Source: Hyphomicrobiales bacterium (GTDB lineage Bacteria; Pseudomonadota; Alphaproteobacteria; Rhizobiales; Beijerinckiaceae). From it: a stretch of 64,000 bases of DNA. The stretch lies in the NCBI GenBank assembly GCA_027489535.1, contig JAIXZO010000017.1:109421-173420 (forward strand), given 5' to 3'. Under the pieces are notes generated by a model. It searched no databases, was not told where the DNA came from, and worked only from the letters and a program-made list of their open reading frames with translations. Numbering within the stretch: the stretch's first letter is position 1; every line of letters begins with the position of its first letter. Shown one piece after another: positions 46,038 through 55,147 of this stretch. The translations under genes and the position numbers were made by a program.

Positions 46038-47068
46038 TATAAAAGATCCGGGGTGATGGAGGCGGAGCGCTCGAGCCACGCGGGAACGGGAAGACCCTTG
46101 GAGCGCAGGAAATCGGGGTTGTAGAGCTTGGAGGCGTAGCGGGTGCCCCCGTCGCACAGGATGGTGACGACGGTGCAGCCGGGGCCGATCTGCCGGGCGA
46201 GATGCATCGCCCCGGCTACGTTGACGCCCGAGGAGCCGCCGAGGCAGAGGCCTTCCTTCGACAGCAGATCGAAGGTGAGGGGGATCGCCTCCTCGTCGGG
46301 AATGCGGAACGCGACGTCGACGGGGGCATCCTCCAGATTGGCTGTGATTCGGCCCTGGCCGATGCCCTCCGTGATCGACGAGCCCTCCGATTTGAGGACG
46401 CCGGTCGTGTAATAGGAGTACAGCGCCGCGCCCATGGGATCGGCGAGGCCGATGCGGATGGCGGGGTTGCGGCTCTTGAGCGCCATGCCGGTACCCGCCA
46501 GCGTGCCGCCGGTGCCGACGGCGCAGATGAAGCCGTCGACCTTGCCGTCGGTCTGCTCGAAGATTTCCGGGCCGGTCGAATCGATATGCGCCTGCCGGTT
46601 GGCGACGTTGTCGAACTGGTTGGCCCAGATCGCGCCTTCGGGGTTTTCGCGCGCGAGGCGCTCTGCGAGGCGGCCGGAGACCTTCACGTAATTGTTCGGA
46701 TTGGAATAAGGGACGGCCGGCACTTCGACGAGTTCTGCGCCGACCTGCCGCAGCATGTCCTTCTTTTCCTGCGACTGCGTATCGGGGATCACGATCACGG
46801 TGCGGAAGCCGAGCGCATTGCCGACGAGGGCGAGGCCGATGCCGGTATTGCCGGCCGTCCCTTCGACGATGATGCCGCCGGGCTTCAACGCGCCCGATTC
46901 CATGGCGTGACGGATGATGCCGAGGGCGGCGCGATCCTTGACGGAGCCGCCGGGATTCATGAATTCGGCCTTGCCGAGGATGGTGCAGCCGGTGAGGGCG
47001 GAAGGGCCTTCGAGCTTGATCAGCGGGGTATTGCCGATGGCCTCGACGATTCCGTTGCGCGTCATCAT
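46037..47068 (-). CDS. cysK: Cysteine synthase A
   Basis: A 343-residue fold-type II PLP enzyme. The PLP lysine is in NPGGSVKDRAALG, the O-acetylserine loop is GTAGNTGIGLAL, and GTGGTLAGTG is the phosphate-binding loop. It makes cysteine from O-acetylserine and sulfide. The start is one of two adjacent ATGs (47068 or 47065). It heads the cysK-alaX-sseA run, which would join cysteine supply to tRNA quality control and sulfur transfer. Confidence 0.93.
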   Translation of the reverse strand: MMTRNGIVEAIGNTPLIKLEGPSALTGCTILGKAEFMNPGGSVKDRAALGIIRHAMESGALKPGGIIVEGTAGNTGIGLALVGNALGFRTVIVIPDTQSQEKKDMLRQVGAELVEVPAVPYSNPNNYVKVSGRLAERLARENPEGAIWANQFDNVANRQAHIDSTGPEIFEQTDGKVDGFICAVGTGGTLAGTGMALKSRNPAIRIGLADPMGAALYSYYTTGVLKSEGSSITEGIGQGRITANLEDAPVDVAFRIPDEEAIPLTFDLLSKEGLCLGGSSGVNVAGAMHLARQIGPGCTVVTILCDGGTRYASKLYNPDFLRSKGLPVPAWLERSASITPDLL

Positions 47069-47269
47069 GGTTCTGGACAGTCTTGGGTCGGAAGAACGAG
47101 GGCCGACGCTAGAGCCCCGCAACACGCTCGGCAAGGATTCGTCGGCCGGGACGGGGGCGGGCGCGTTGCGGCCGGCGGGGGCGCGGCAATTTGGCATAGC
47201 TCGTCTACGTAGATTTACGGATACTCGAAACGGGAGTTTGGACAAAATTCTGGAGCGTTCCGCAACGTG

Positions 47270-47295
47270 TGATCCGCCCGGATATTCATGTCGTA
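47270..47295 (+). promoter_or_regulatory. ECF11/RpoE-type promoter upstream of the chrR-like gene
   Basis: TGATCC (47270-47275) and CGTA (47292-47295) are separated by 16 bases. This is the -35/-10 pattern I know for the RpoE (ECF11) sigma factor that works with ChrR in Rhodobacter sphaeroides. A start site would fall near 47303, about 50 bases before the TTG I favour. An identical arrangement precedes the photolyase operon on the other strand. Confidence 0.65.
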
Positions 47296-47352
47296 GGCAC
47301 AGCGAAGGAAACGACGGCCGGAGAAGGGTCGTCGGAGGCGGAAGGTCACGTT

Positions 47353-48018
47353 TTGATACACGACACCAAAGGCCCGGGACGGGAACAACCCATCGACGCT
47401 CTGCTCGCCGCTTATGCGGCCGGAACGTTGAGCCCGCCGCTGCACCGTCTCGTCGCTGCGCATCTCTCCATTCGCCCCGACAATCGTCGCTTCGTCCGGA
47501 TGCTCGAAGAGAGCGCCGGCAATGCCGTGGAAAACGCCTCTCCCGCCGGCATTCATGACCGCGACGCCCGTCTCGCCTCGATCTTCTCCGATACGGCGCC
47601 CGTGCGGACCGAACGCCCGAAGGCAGCGGCCGACGGCGTGGTGCCCGCTCCGCTGGCGGCCTTCATCGGCCATGATCTTGCGGATCTCCACTGGAAGACG
47701 GTGCTGCCCGGCATCAAGGAATACCGCGTCTGCGAGGACGAGCGCGGCGAAGCCTCGCTGCTGTGGATCAAGCCGGGCCGCATCATGCCCGCGCACACGC
47801 ATGACGGCTCGGAAGTGACCTTGGTCCTGCGCGGCGGCTTCTCCGACGCGACGGGTCATTATCGTCGCGGCGACATCGCCATCGCCGATGCGGAAGTCGA
47901 TCACCGCCCGCGTGCGGACGAGGACGACGACTGCATCTGCTTCGCGGTGACGGACGCGCCGCTGCGCCTCACCGGCCCCGTCGGCCGCATCGTTCAGCGC
48001 CTGTTCGGCAGCCACTGA
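47353..48018 (+). CDS. ChrR-family cupin protein with degenerate anti-sigma zinc site
   Basis: A 221-residue protein aligned with ChrR, the zinc anti-sigma factor of RpoE. The N-terminal anti-sigma-like domain keeps LLAAYAAGTLS and His37 but has Arg41 and Asn44 where ChrR has Cys35 and Cys38. The C-terminal cupin keeps all four metal ligands (His-x-His-x3-Glu in AHTHDGSE, and a His 30 residues later in VDHRP). TTG 47353 is chosen because GGAAGG lies 7 bases upstream and the result starts where ChrR does. GTG 47269 would overlap the promoter. No sigma factor gene adjoins it. Confidence 0.8.
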   Translation: MIHDTKGPGREQPIDALLAAYAAGTLSPPLHRLVAAHLSIRPDNRRFVRMLEESAGNAVENASPAGIHDRDARLASIFSDTAPVRTERPKAAADGVVPAPLAAFIGHDLADLHWKTVLPGIKEYRVCEDERGEASLLWIKPGRIMPAHTHDGSEVTLVLRGGFSDATGHYRRGDIAIADAEVDHRPRADEDDDCICFAVTDAPLRLTGPVGRIVQRLFGSH

Positions 48019-48061
48019 ACCGGCACGCCCCGCGGCCCGTATGAAGGGTCGGGGGCCTATC

Positions 48062-48874
48062 ATGTCCATACCTTGCAGAGCCCGTCCGCAGGACGGCATC
48101 GCTTGGGTGACCGGAGCAAGCTCCGGCATCGGTCGCGCGGCCGCGCTCGAATTGGCGCGGCGCGGCTACACCGTTGCCGTGACCGCGCGGCGTGCGCCGG
48201 AACTCGCCGCTTTGGCGAACGAGGTGAAGGGGAGGGGCCGCATCGTCCCCGCCCCGGCCGACGTCACGGACGCCGAGAGTTTGCGCGCGGCCGTCGAAGC
48301 GGTCGAGGCCGCGCATGGGCCGATCGTGCTCGCCTTCCTGAATGCCGGGCTCTACGTGCCCGTGTCGGGCACCGACATCGACGTGTCGGTCTATCGCCGT
48401 ACCTTCGACGTGAACGTGATGGGGACGGTGCACGCGCTTGCAGCCGTGCTGCCGCGCATGGCGGCGCGCGGTCGCGGGCAGATCGGCATCAACGCCTCGG
48501 TGGCCGGTTACGGCGGCTTGCCGCGCGCGGCGGCCTACGGCGCGAGCAAGGCTGCGCTGATCAACATGGCGCAGGCACTGAGCTTCGATGCCAACCCGGC
48601 GGGCGTGACGATCCAGGTCGTCAATCCCGGATTCGTGGAGACGCCGGCGACCTCGGTCAACGAATTCCCGATGCCGTTCATCATCCCGGTCGACGAAGCC
48701 GCGCGCCGCGTGGCCGACGGGTTCGAGAAATCCGGGTTCGAAATCACATTCCCGCGGCGCTTCGCGTACATTTTGAAGGCGTTGAACCTGCTGCCGTACC
48801 GCGCCTATCTCGCGCTGGTCGGTCGCTCCACCGGCGGGGCCTCGTCCGACGGGCCGGGCTCGTCCACGCGCTGA
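48062..48874 (+). CDS. Short-chain dehydrogenase/reductase
   Basis: A 270-residue SDR with TGASSGIG near residues 18-25, NAG in FLNAGLYVP and the catalytic YGASK. The C-terminal part after FVETPATSVNEFPMPF is lipid-SDR-like. It follows chrR by 43 bases and should share its promoter. Related SDRs occur in the RpoE-ChrR regulon of R. sphaeroides. Its last 70 bases overlap the end of the convergent transporter gene. ATG 48041 is an alternative start. Confidence 0.87.
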   Translation: MSIPCRARPQDGIAWVTGASSGIGRAAALELARRGYTVAVTARRAPELAALANEVKGRGRIVPAPADVTDAESLRAAVEAVEAAHGPIVLAFLNAGLYVPVSGTDIDVSVYRRTFDVNVMGTVHALAAVLPRMAARGRGQIGINASVAGYGGLPRAAAYGASKAALINMAQALSFDANPAGVTIQVVNPGFVETPATSVNEFPMPFIIPVDEAARRVADGFEKSGFEITFPRRFAYILKALNLLPYRAYLALVGRSTGGASSDGPGSSTR

Positions 48875-50214
48875 TCGGTGCGGGCCGCCAAGACGGCGGC
48901 GAGCGCGTCGGCTGCGGCGCGGTCGAGCGGGAAGCGGAACACCATCGCCACGGCGACGAGTTTCAAAAGCGACGGCAGTCCGGCGTAAAGCAGCGACAAG
49001 GTCGTCAAGCCGCGCTCGGTCACGACTCCCTGCGCAGGATCGAAGCCCGACCACGCCAAAAGCGGGAAGGCGATGCCGACGCCGCCCGCGAGCGCGAGCT
49101 TGGTCGCCAAGGTCCACATGGACAGATAAAGCCCGGCGCGTTCCTCGCCCGAGCGTGCAGTGTCGACGTCGATGACGTCCGCCTGCAGGGATGCGGGCAA
49201 CACCACGTCGGCCCCCAGCGCGAAGCCCGTCACGGCCGTGATGACCGCGAAGGCGACCACGTCGCCGGGTCCGAGAAACGGCGCGAACATGAACGCGGCC
49301 ACCGCCAGCAGCATGCCGAGCGCCCAAGCGCGGTGCTTGGAAAAGCGGGATGCGAGCTTGAGCCACAAGGGCACGCCGAGCACGGCGCAGACGAAATAGA
49401 GCACCAGCAAGGGCCCGACGGCATCCGGAGCTTCCAAGCGACGCGAGACGAAGAACACGAACAGCGCGCCGGGGAGACCGTTGGCCAATCCGTTGACGAA
49501 GAAGGCGCCGAGCAACCGCCGGAACGGCGCATTGGCAACGACTTCGCGTGCGCCGGCCCAGAACGGCTTCGCGGCCGTGCGGCGTTCGACAGGCTCCGGA
49601 ACGACGGCGACGGTAAGGCTTGCCGCCAAGGGCAGCCCCACGCCGACCATGATCGCGAAGGCCGTCAGCGAGGCGCGCTCGCCCGTGAAGCCCATCAGCG
49701 GAAGGAGGGCGGGGGCGGCGAGGGCGAGCAGCGTGCCCGTGACCGTGAGCGCCTCGCGATAGGCCGCGACGCGGGTGCGGCCCGCATAACTGCGCGACAG
49801 TTCCGCGCCCCAAGCGCCGTAGGAGATCTGCGAGGCGGTCCAAGCCAAGGACAGAAGCCCGCCCCAGAGCAGCAGATGTCCGACGCCCGCGCCGACGGGC
49901 GGCATGAACACCATGAATGCTGCGCCCGCCGTCAAAGGGGCGGAGAGCAGGAACCACGTGCGGCGCCGGCCGAAGCGCGAGCGCGCGCGGTCCGCCAAAA
50001 CGCCGGTGACGGGATCGCTCGCGGCATCGAGGATGCGGATCAGGAGCAGCGCCTGACCGACGACGGCCAAGGGCAGGCCGAGCCCTTCCGAATAGAAGGC
50101 GGGCACGAGCACGTAGAAGGGCAAGGTCAGCACGGCGAGCGGCAGCGCCGGCAGCGCATAGGCCAGAAGCACCCCGATCGTCGGTTCGGAACAGTCGGGA
50201 GTGCGCGCGCTCAT
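48805..50214 (-). CDS. GPH/MFS-type transporter
   Basis: A 469-residue protein with about 12 transmembrane segments. It shows the GPH (sugar:cation symporter) features DAASDPVTGVLADRARSRFGRRR in loop 2-3 and GFALGADVVLPASLQADVIDVD in the second half. The substrate is unknown; in this setting it could handle a lipid. It is the last gene of the phr operon, overlapping the cfa-like stop by ATGA, and its final 70 bases are antisense to the SDR gene. Confidence 0.87.
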   Translation of the reverse strand: MSARTPDCSEPTIGVLLAYALPALPLAVLTLPFYVLVPAFYSEGLGLPLAVVGQALLLIRILDAASDPVTGVLADRARSRFGRRRTWFLLSAPLTAGAAFMVFMPPVGAGVGHLLLWGGLLSLAWTASQISYGAWGAELSRSYAGRTRVAAYREALTVTGTLLALAAPALLPLMGFTGERASLTAFAIMVGVGLPLAASLTVAVVPEPVERRTAAKPFWAGAREVVANAPFRRLLGAFFVNGLANGLPGALFVFFVSRRLEAPDAVGPLLVLYFVCAVLGVPLWLKLASRFSKHRAWALGMLLAVAAFMFAPFLGPGDVVAFAVITAVTGFALGADVVLPASLQADVIDVDTARSGEERAGLYLSMWTLATKLALAGGVGIAFPLLAWSGFDPAQGVVTERGLTTLSLLYAGLPSLLKLVAVAMVFRFPLDRAAADALAAVLAARTDQRVDEPGPSDEAPPVERPTSAR

Positions 50215-51449
50215 GACGGCTTCGCGTAGACGATCTGGCGGACGTCGATGTTGCCCGAGCGGAATCCGGCCTCGCAATAGGCGAAGTAGTATTCCCACAT
50301 GCGGCGGAATCGCTCGTCGAAGCCGAGGCCCGTGAGGTCCGGCCATGCGGCGCGGAAATGCTCGCGCCAAGCGGCCAGCGTCGCGGCATAGTCCCAGCCG
50401 AACACGCGCTCGTGATGCACGCCCAAGCCGACCGTCTCGCCGAGTTGCTTCATGATGCCGGGCGAGGGCAGCATGCCGCCCGGGAAAATGTAGCGGCGGA
50501 TGAAATCCACCTCCCGGCGATAGGTCTCGAAGAAGCGGTCCTGAATGGTGATGACCTGCAGCCCCGCGCGGCCGCCCGGCTTCAACCGATCCGCGACCTG
50601 ACGGAAATAGGTGGACCAATACTGCTCGCCGACGGCCTCGAACATTTCGATGGAGGCGATGCGGTCGTACACGCCCGCCTCGTCGCGATAGTCTTGAAGC
50701 TTGATCTCGACTTTCTCGTTCAAGCCGTTCTCGAAGATTCGCTTTTGCGCATAGGCGAATTGCTCGGTCGAGATGGTGAGGCCGGTGACGCGGCAGCCGA
50801 TCTCCTTGGCCGCAAACTCGGCGAAGCCGCCCCATCCGCAACCGATCTCCAGTACGTGATGGTTCGGATCGATTTCCGTCCGGTGGGCCAAGGCGGCGTA
50901 TTTGTTGGTCTGCGCCTTCGCCAGATCCTGCTCGCCGTCGAAGATCGCGGCCGAGTAGGTCATCGTCCGGTCGAGCCAAGCCTCATAGAAGCTGTTCCCC
51001 AAATCGTAATGGGCGTGGATGTTGCGGCGCGAACCCGTGCGGGTGTTGCGGTTCATCCAATGCTGGAATTGCTGGAACAACCGCACCCAAGGCCGGCCGT
51101 CGAGCATCTGCGCGATCATTTCGTGATTGGCGCAGAACAATTCGAGAAAGCGGGTGAGGTCGGGCGTGTCCCACTCGTCGCGCAGATAGGCTTCGGCGAT
51201 GCCGATGTCGCCGCCGTCGGCGAAGCGCCGGGCAAAGCCGATGTCGCGCACGATCAGTTCGGCGTTCGGGCCGGGCTCGGTTCCCGTGAATCGCAGGCGG
51301 CGGCCGTCCGGCAGGCGCACGTCGAGCGAACCGCGCTTGATGCGGGCGGCGAAGCGGAACGTCTGACGCGCGGCGAAGGGCATCCCCTTGAGGTGGCTGT
51401 CCACGGTTTCGGGGGTGACCCTGATCACGTCGGAAAGGGCGAGGGTCAT
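50211..51449 (-). CDS. cfa: Cyclopropane-fatty-acid-synthase-like SAM methyltransferase
   Basis: A 412-residue CfaS-type enzyme. The SAM site is HVLEIGCGWGGFAEFA, and the bicarbonate/lipid region has IEMFEAVGEQYWSTYF, followed by FIRRYIFPGGMLPS. These enzymes add a methylene or methyl group to unsaturated phospholipid acyl chains. In R. sphaeroides related methylases take part in furan fatty-acid formation under singlet-oxygen control, so a methylase of that path is as likely as true cyclopropanation. ATGA overlaps occur at both ends. Confidence 0.9.
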   Translation of the reverse strand: MTLALSDVIRVTPETVDSHLKGMPFAARQTFRFAARIKRGSLDVRLPDGRRLRFTGTEPGPNAELIVRDIGFARRFADGGDIGIAEAYLRDEWDTPDLTRFLELFCANHEMIAQMLDGRPWVRLFQQFQHWMNRNTRTGSRRNIHAHYDLGNSFYEAWLDRTMTYSAAIFDGEQDLAKAQTNKYAALAHRTEIDPNHHVLEIGCGWGGFAEFAAKEIGCRVTGLTISTEQFAYAQKRIFENGLNEKVEIKLQDYRDEAGVYDRIASIEMFEAVGEQYWSTYFRQVADRLKPGGRAGLQVITIQDRFFETYRREVDFIRRYIFPGGMLPSPGIMKQLGETVGLGVHHERVFGWDYAATLAAWREHFRAAWPDLTGLGFDERFRRMWEYYFAYCEAGFRSGNIDVRQIVYAKPS

Positions 51450-52306
51450 CGTCGTGCTCTTGGTTCGGCTTGTGGAAACGTCCGAGGGCGAGCCTCGGGG
51501 TCGAGATCGATGAAACTTGCAGCCTCCGGCGCGGGAGGACGCGGCACGAGGCGCATCCCCTTCAACCAGAGGCGGAGAGCCTCCCAATGGATTCCCGCCA
51601 CGATTTTGAAAGTCAGCAGCGGCACGGAGAAGAATGCACGCAAAAGCGCGGGCGACGTCAACGGTTGCTTTGCGCCGATGAAGGTGGCCGAAAGCAAAGG
51701 CCCCTCGGAATCGGTCTCGATGATGCGCAAAGCTACGCCGTCTGCAGGCGGACGAATGCGAAAGAGGTAACGCATCTCGAGCCCGTTGAAGGGCGAGACA
51801 TAGAATAATTTGGCGCGTTCCTGCTTCAAGCCCGCGGCGCTCATCTCGCCGTCGCGGACCGGCGCGACATAGGTGTGACGCTCGCCGAAGGTGTTGCGGA
51901 CTTCGTAGAGAACCCCGCGCAGCACGTCGTCGCCGTCATAGACGAAGAAGACCGACAAAGGATTGAACACGAGACCGAAGATGCGCGGGTAGCACAGCAG
52001 CAGCACCCGGCCTTCATCCAAAGACAGGCCCGCACGGCGCAGCATGTCGAGCGCATAGGCCTTCAAGGAGGTGCCGTCGCGCGGGCCGTGGTCGCGCGGG
52101 TCGAAGCCGGTCAGATTGAACCGGCTCACGGAAAAGAACGGAGAAAGGCGATCGGCCTCGTCCAGCCGATTCACGTCGACGAGCAGCGAATAGACGCGGT
52201 AGGCGAAGCGGTGAGCGACCGGTTTCATGCGCGCATGCATCACCTCGCCGGCATAGAGCGCGGCGGCGTCCCGCGGAGGCGGAAAGGCCGCTGCAGCTTC
52301 GATCAT
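51446..52306 (-). CDS. DUF1365 family protein
   Basis: A 286-residue DUF1365 protein with the family start LYAGEVMHARMKPVAHRFAY and the core segment YPRIFGLVFNPLSVFFVYD. Its reaction is unknown. It is almost always found between an FAD-dependent amine-oxidase-like gene and a cyclopropane-synthase-like gene, exactly as here, which points to fatty-acid modification. It overlaps both neighbours by ATGA. Confidence 0.9.
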   Translation of the reverse strand: MIEAAAAFPPPRDAAALYAGEVMHARMKPVAHRFAYRVYSLLVDVNRLDEADRLSPFFSVSRFNLTGFDPRDHGPRDGTSLKAYALDMLRRAGLSLDEGRVLLLCYPRIFGLVFNPLSVFFVYDGDDVLRGVLYEVRNTFGERHTYVAPVRDGEMSAAGLKQERAKLFYVSPFNGLEMRYLFRIRPPADGVALRIIETDSEGPLLSATFIGAKQPLTSPALLRAFFSVPLLTFKIVAGIHWEALRLWLKGMRLVPRPPAPEAASFIDLDPEARPRTFPQAEPRARR

Positions 52307-53604
52307 TCGGCCGCCTCCGCAAGCGCCGCAGCGCGGGCGCGCCAGGGCACGACGCCGCCCAAGGCTTCCGCCACGGCGAGGCCCGAGGACAGACCGTCCT
52401 CATGGAAGCCGTAGCCCGTCCACGCCCCGCAGAACCAGCTGCGCCGGCGGCCTTGGATCTCGTCGAGCCGCGTCTGCGCCGCGATCGCGGCCTCGTCATA
52501 CTGGGGATGGGCGTAGCTGAAGCGGCCGAACACGAGGTTCTCGCGGGGCGGCTTCGGCGGGTTCAGCGTGACGAAGAGCGGGTATTTCTCGTCGATGCCC
52601 TGCAGCGCGTTCATCCAGTAGGACACGCACACGTCCGCATCGGGGTCGTCGCCCTGAATGACGTTCCACGCGGCCCAAGCGCGGCGGCGCTTCGGCATGA
52701 GGGAGGGGTCGCGATGCAGCCACACGTCGTTGGGCCGATAGCGGACTGCGCCAAGGATCTCCCGCTCGGCGGGCGAGGCGTCGCTCAGCATCGCGAGCGT
52801 TTCGTCCGAGTGCGAGGCGAAGACGATCTGGTCATAGACCTTGGTCGCGCCGGTCGTATCGGTGACGGTGACGCCCGCGTCGGAGCGTTCGACGCGTTCG
52901 ACGCCCGTGCCGTAGCGGATGCGGTCGCGATGGCCGGCGACGAGCTTGGCGACGTAGCGACGGCTGCCGCCGGTCACAGTGCGCCACATCGGGCGGTTCC
53001 ACTGCATCAAATGGTGGTTCTCGAAGAATGCGACGAAGCTCGCGGCCGGAAAGCCCATCATGGCGGTGGGCGACATCGACCAGATGGCCGCGCCCATCGG
53101 CACCAGATAGCCGTCCCGGAAGCGCTTGGAGAAGCCGCGCCGGTCGAGATATTGCGCCAGCGTCATTCCCGCCATGAAGCCGGATGCGCGATCCGCGCGC
53201 GCCACCTTATTGAAGCGCCCGACTTCGACGAGCATGCCCAGATAGCGCAGCGAGAAGACGTTGCGGCGCTGCGCGAACAGGCCGTTGAGCACGTCATGCG
53301 TGCGGCCGCACCATTCGAATCGACCGCCCCGCACGGAGAGGGCGAAGCTCATGTCCGAATCCTGCGTCTCGACCCCCAAGTGAGAGAAAAGCGCCGTGAG
53401 GTTCGGATAGTTCATTTCGTTGTAGACGATGAAGCCCGTGTCGACGGAGATCGTCTCGCCCTCGTAGAACACGTCGACCGTCGCGGAGTGGCCGCCGGGG
53501 CGACCCTCTTTCTCGTAGACGGTGATGCGATGGTCGGAGCCGTTCGCGAGGGCGTAAGCGGCGGCGTTTCCGGCGATGCCGGTGCCGACGATGGCGATGC
53601 GCAT
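52303..53604 (-). CDS. FAD-dependent oxidoreductase (amine-oxidase/desaturase-like)
   Basis: A 433-residue flavoprotein. It starts with the dinucleotide motif VGTGIAGNAAAY, followed by YEKEGRPGGHSATVDV. The C-terminal FAD segment is WFCGAWTGYGFHEDGLSSG. It belongs to the NAD/FAD-binding proteins that accompany DUF1365 and CFA-like enzymes and may act on acyl chains as an oxidase or desaturase. The substrate is inferred from context only. It is the second gene of the operon, 26 bases after the photolyase gene. Confidence 0.87.
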   Translation of the reverse strand: MRIAIVGTGIAGNAAAYALANGSDHRITVYEKEGRPGGHSATVDVFYEGETISVDTGFIVYNEMNYPNLTALFSHLGVETQDSDMSFALSVRGGRFEWCGRTHDVLNGLFAQRRNVFSLRYLGMLVEVGRFNKVARADRASGFMAGMTLAQYLDRRGFSKRFRDGYLVPMGAAIWSMSPTAMMGFPAASFVAFFENHHLMQWNRPMWRTVTGGSRRYVAKLVAGHRDRIRYGTGVERVERSDAGVTVTDTTGATKVYDQIVFASHSDETLAMLSDASPAEREILGAVRYRPNDVWLHRDPSLMPKRRRAWAAWNVIQGDDPDADVCVSYWMNALQGIDEKYPLFVTLNPPKPPRENLVFGRFSYAHPQYDEAAIAAQTRLDEIQGRRRSWFCGAWTGYGFHEDGLSSGLAVAEALGGVVPWRARAAALAEAAE

Positions 53605-53630
53605 GAACGGCGGTCTCCGATGGCGGGCGC

Positions 53631-55085
53631 TCAGGGGGCGCCCTTGAGGGTCTGGAATGCGGCGAGCGCACGCTCTCGCGCGACCGTATGGTCGACGATC
53701 GGGTGCGGATAGTCACGGCCGAGTTTAAGGCCGAATGCGGCGAGTCGCTCGGGGGAAGCCGTCCAAGGCTTGTGAATCAATGTCGCGGGCAGACGGCCGA
53801 GTTCGGGAACCCAGCGGCGGACGTAATCGCCCTCGGGATCGAACTTTTCGCCCTGCAGCACCGGATTGAAGATGCGGAAATAGGGCGCGGCATCGGCGCC
53901 CGTGCCGGCCACCCACTGCCAGCTCGCGGAATTGGCTGCGGGATCGGCATCAAGCAGCGTGTCCCAGAACCAATCCTCGCCCGCGCGCCAATCGATGAGC
54001 AGATGCTTCACGAGGAAGGAGCCGACGATCATGCGGACGCGGTTGTGCATCCATCCCGTCGTCCAGAGCTGGCGCATGCCGGCATCCACCATCGGATAGC
54101 CGGTGCGGCCGCGCTGCCAAGCGCAAAGCGCTGCAGGGTCTTCGCGCCAGGGGAAGGCGTCGAAGCGGCGGTTGAAATTGGTGCGCGCCAGATCGGGATT
54201 GTGGAACAGCAGATGGTGGGAGAACTCCCGCCAGCCGAGTTCCGATTGAAGAACCTCCAGATCGCGGTCGCTCGCCGCGGAGACCCCGGAGCGGAGGGCA
54301 TGTTCGGCGGCGTGCCAGACCGTGCGGGGCGAGATTTCCCCGAAGCGCAGATGCGGCGACAGGCCGGAGGTGTGCGTCATGTCCGGGCGGTTGCGGAGCT
54401 CGGTGTATCCCGCGAGCCCTTCGTGCAGGAAGGCATCGAGCCGGGCGAGCGCGCCCGCTTCGCCGGGCGTCCACATCTCGCGCATGCCGCCGGACCAATC
54501 CGGAGCGGTCGGCAACAGATCGAGGTCGGACGGAGCGAGCCCGCGGAGGCCCTCGAGCGCAGCGCCGTCGATTCGCGCCGGGGCGGGCGAGGGGAGCGGG
54601 ACGGCGCCGCGTGCCCTTGCCGCGCGCCAAAACGGCGTGAACACCTTCATCGGCTCGCCGACCTTGGTCGTGACGTGCCAAGGCTCGACGAGAAGCGCGG
54701 CGTTGTGGCTCTTCGCCGTGATGCCTGCGGCCTCGAAGCCGGATTTCAACGCGGCGTCGACGGCGATGCCGGCGGCGTCGTAGCGACGGCTCCAGTGGAT
54801 TTCGGTCGCGCCGACCTCGCGCATCAGGGCGGGAAGGACTTGAGCAACCGCGCCGCGCAAGATCAGCAGCGGCGCGCCGCGTGCGGCGAGATCCTCGCCG
54901 AGACGGCTCAGCGCGTGATGCAGCCACCAGCGCGACGCGCCGCCGAGGCTTCGCAGGCCGGGGCTTTCTTCATCGAAGAGATAGACGGGAAGGACGGGAC
55001 GGCCCGTCGCGACCGCGGCCGCGAGCGCGGGATTGTCGGCGAGGCGAAGATCGTTGCGGAACCAGACGAGGACGGGGGAAGACAT
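53631..55085 (-). CDS. phrB: Deoxyribodipyrimidine photolyase
   Basis: A 484-residue class I CPD photolyase. The antenna domain starts VLVWFRNDLRLADNPAL; the FAD domain contains WREFSHHLLFHNPDLA, then TGWMHNRVRMIVGSFL and SWQWVAGTGADAAPYFRIFNP. It repairs UV cyclobutane dimers using light. It is the first gene of phr-FAD-DUF1365-cfa-MFS and has an ECF11-type promoter upstream. R. sphaeroides phrA is likewise in the RpoE regulon. Confidence 0.94.
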   Translation of the reverse strand: MSSPVLVWFRNDLRLADNPALAAAVATGRPVLPVYLFDEESPGLRSLGGASRWWLHHALSRLGEDLAARGAPLLILRGAVAQVLPALMREVGATEIHWSRRYDAAGIAVDAALKSGFEAAGITAKSHNAALLVEPWHVTTKVGEPMKVFTPFWRAARARGAVPLPSPAPARIDGAALEGLRGLAPSDLDLLPTAPDWSGGMREMWTPGEAGALARLDAFLHEGLAGYTELRNRPDMTHTSGLSPHLRFGEISPRTVWHAAEHALRSGVSAASDRDLEVLQSELGWREFSHHLLFHNPDLARTNFNRRFDAFPWREDPAALCAWQRGRTGYPMVDAGMRQLWTTGWMHNRVRMIVGSFLVKHLLIDWRAGEDWFWDTLLDADPAANSASWQWVAGTGADAAPYFRIFNPVLQGEKFDPEGDYVRRWVPELGRLPATLIHKPWTASPERLAAFGLKLGRDYPHPIVDHTVARERALAAFQTLKGAP

Positions 55086-55147
55086 CGAAGGGAACCGATT
55101 TCGCCGGAGGGAACGCTCGAACGCCTCGAATGCGCCCGCGACGGGAT

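Noticed and set aside
47269..47352. GTG at 47269 as the start of the chrR-like gene
   Set aside because: It would overlap the -35 element, adds 28 residues unlike ChrR, and the TTG at 47353 has a better ribosome site and the family start.
47215..48129. A 304-codon minus-strand frame checked as a possible hidden sigma factor gene
   Set aside because: It has no sigma region 2 or 4 features and is antisense to the chrR-like gene.
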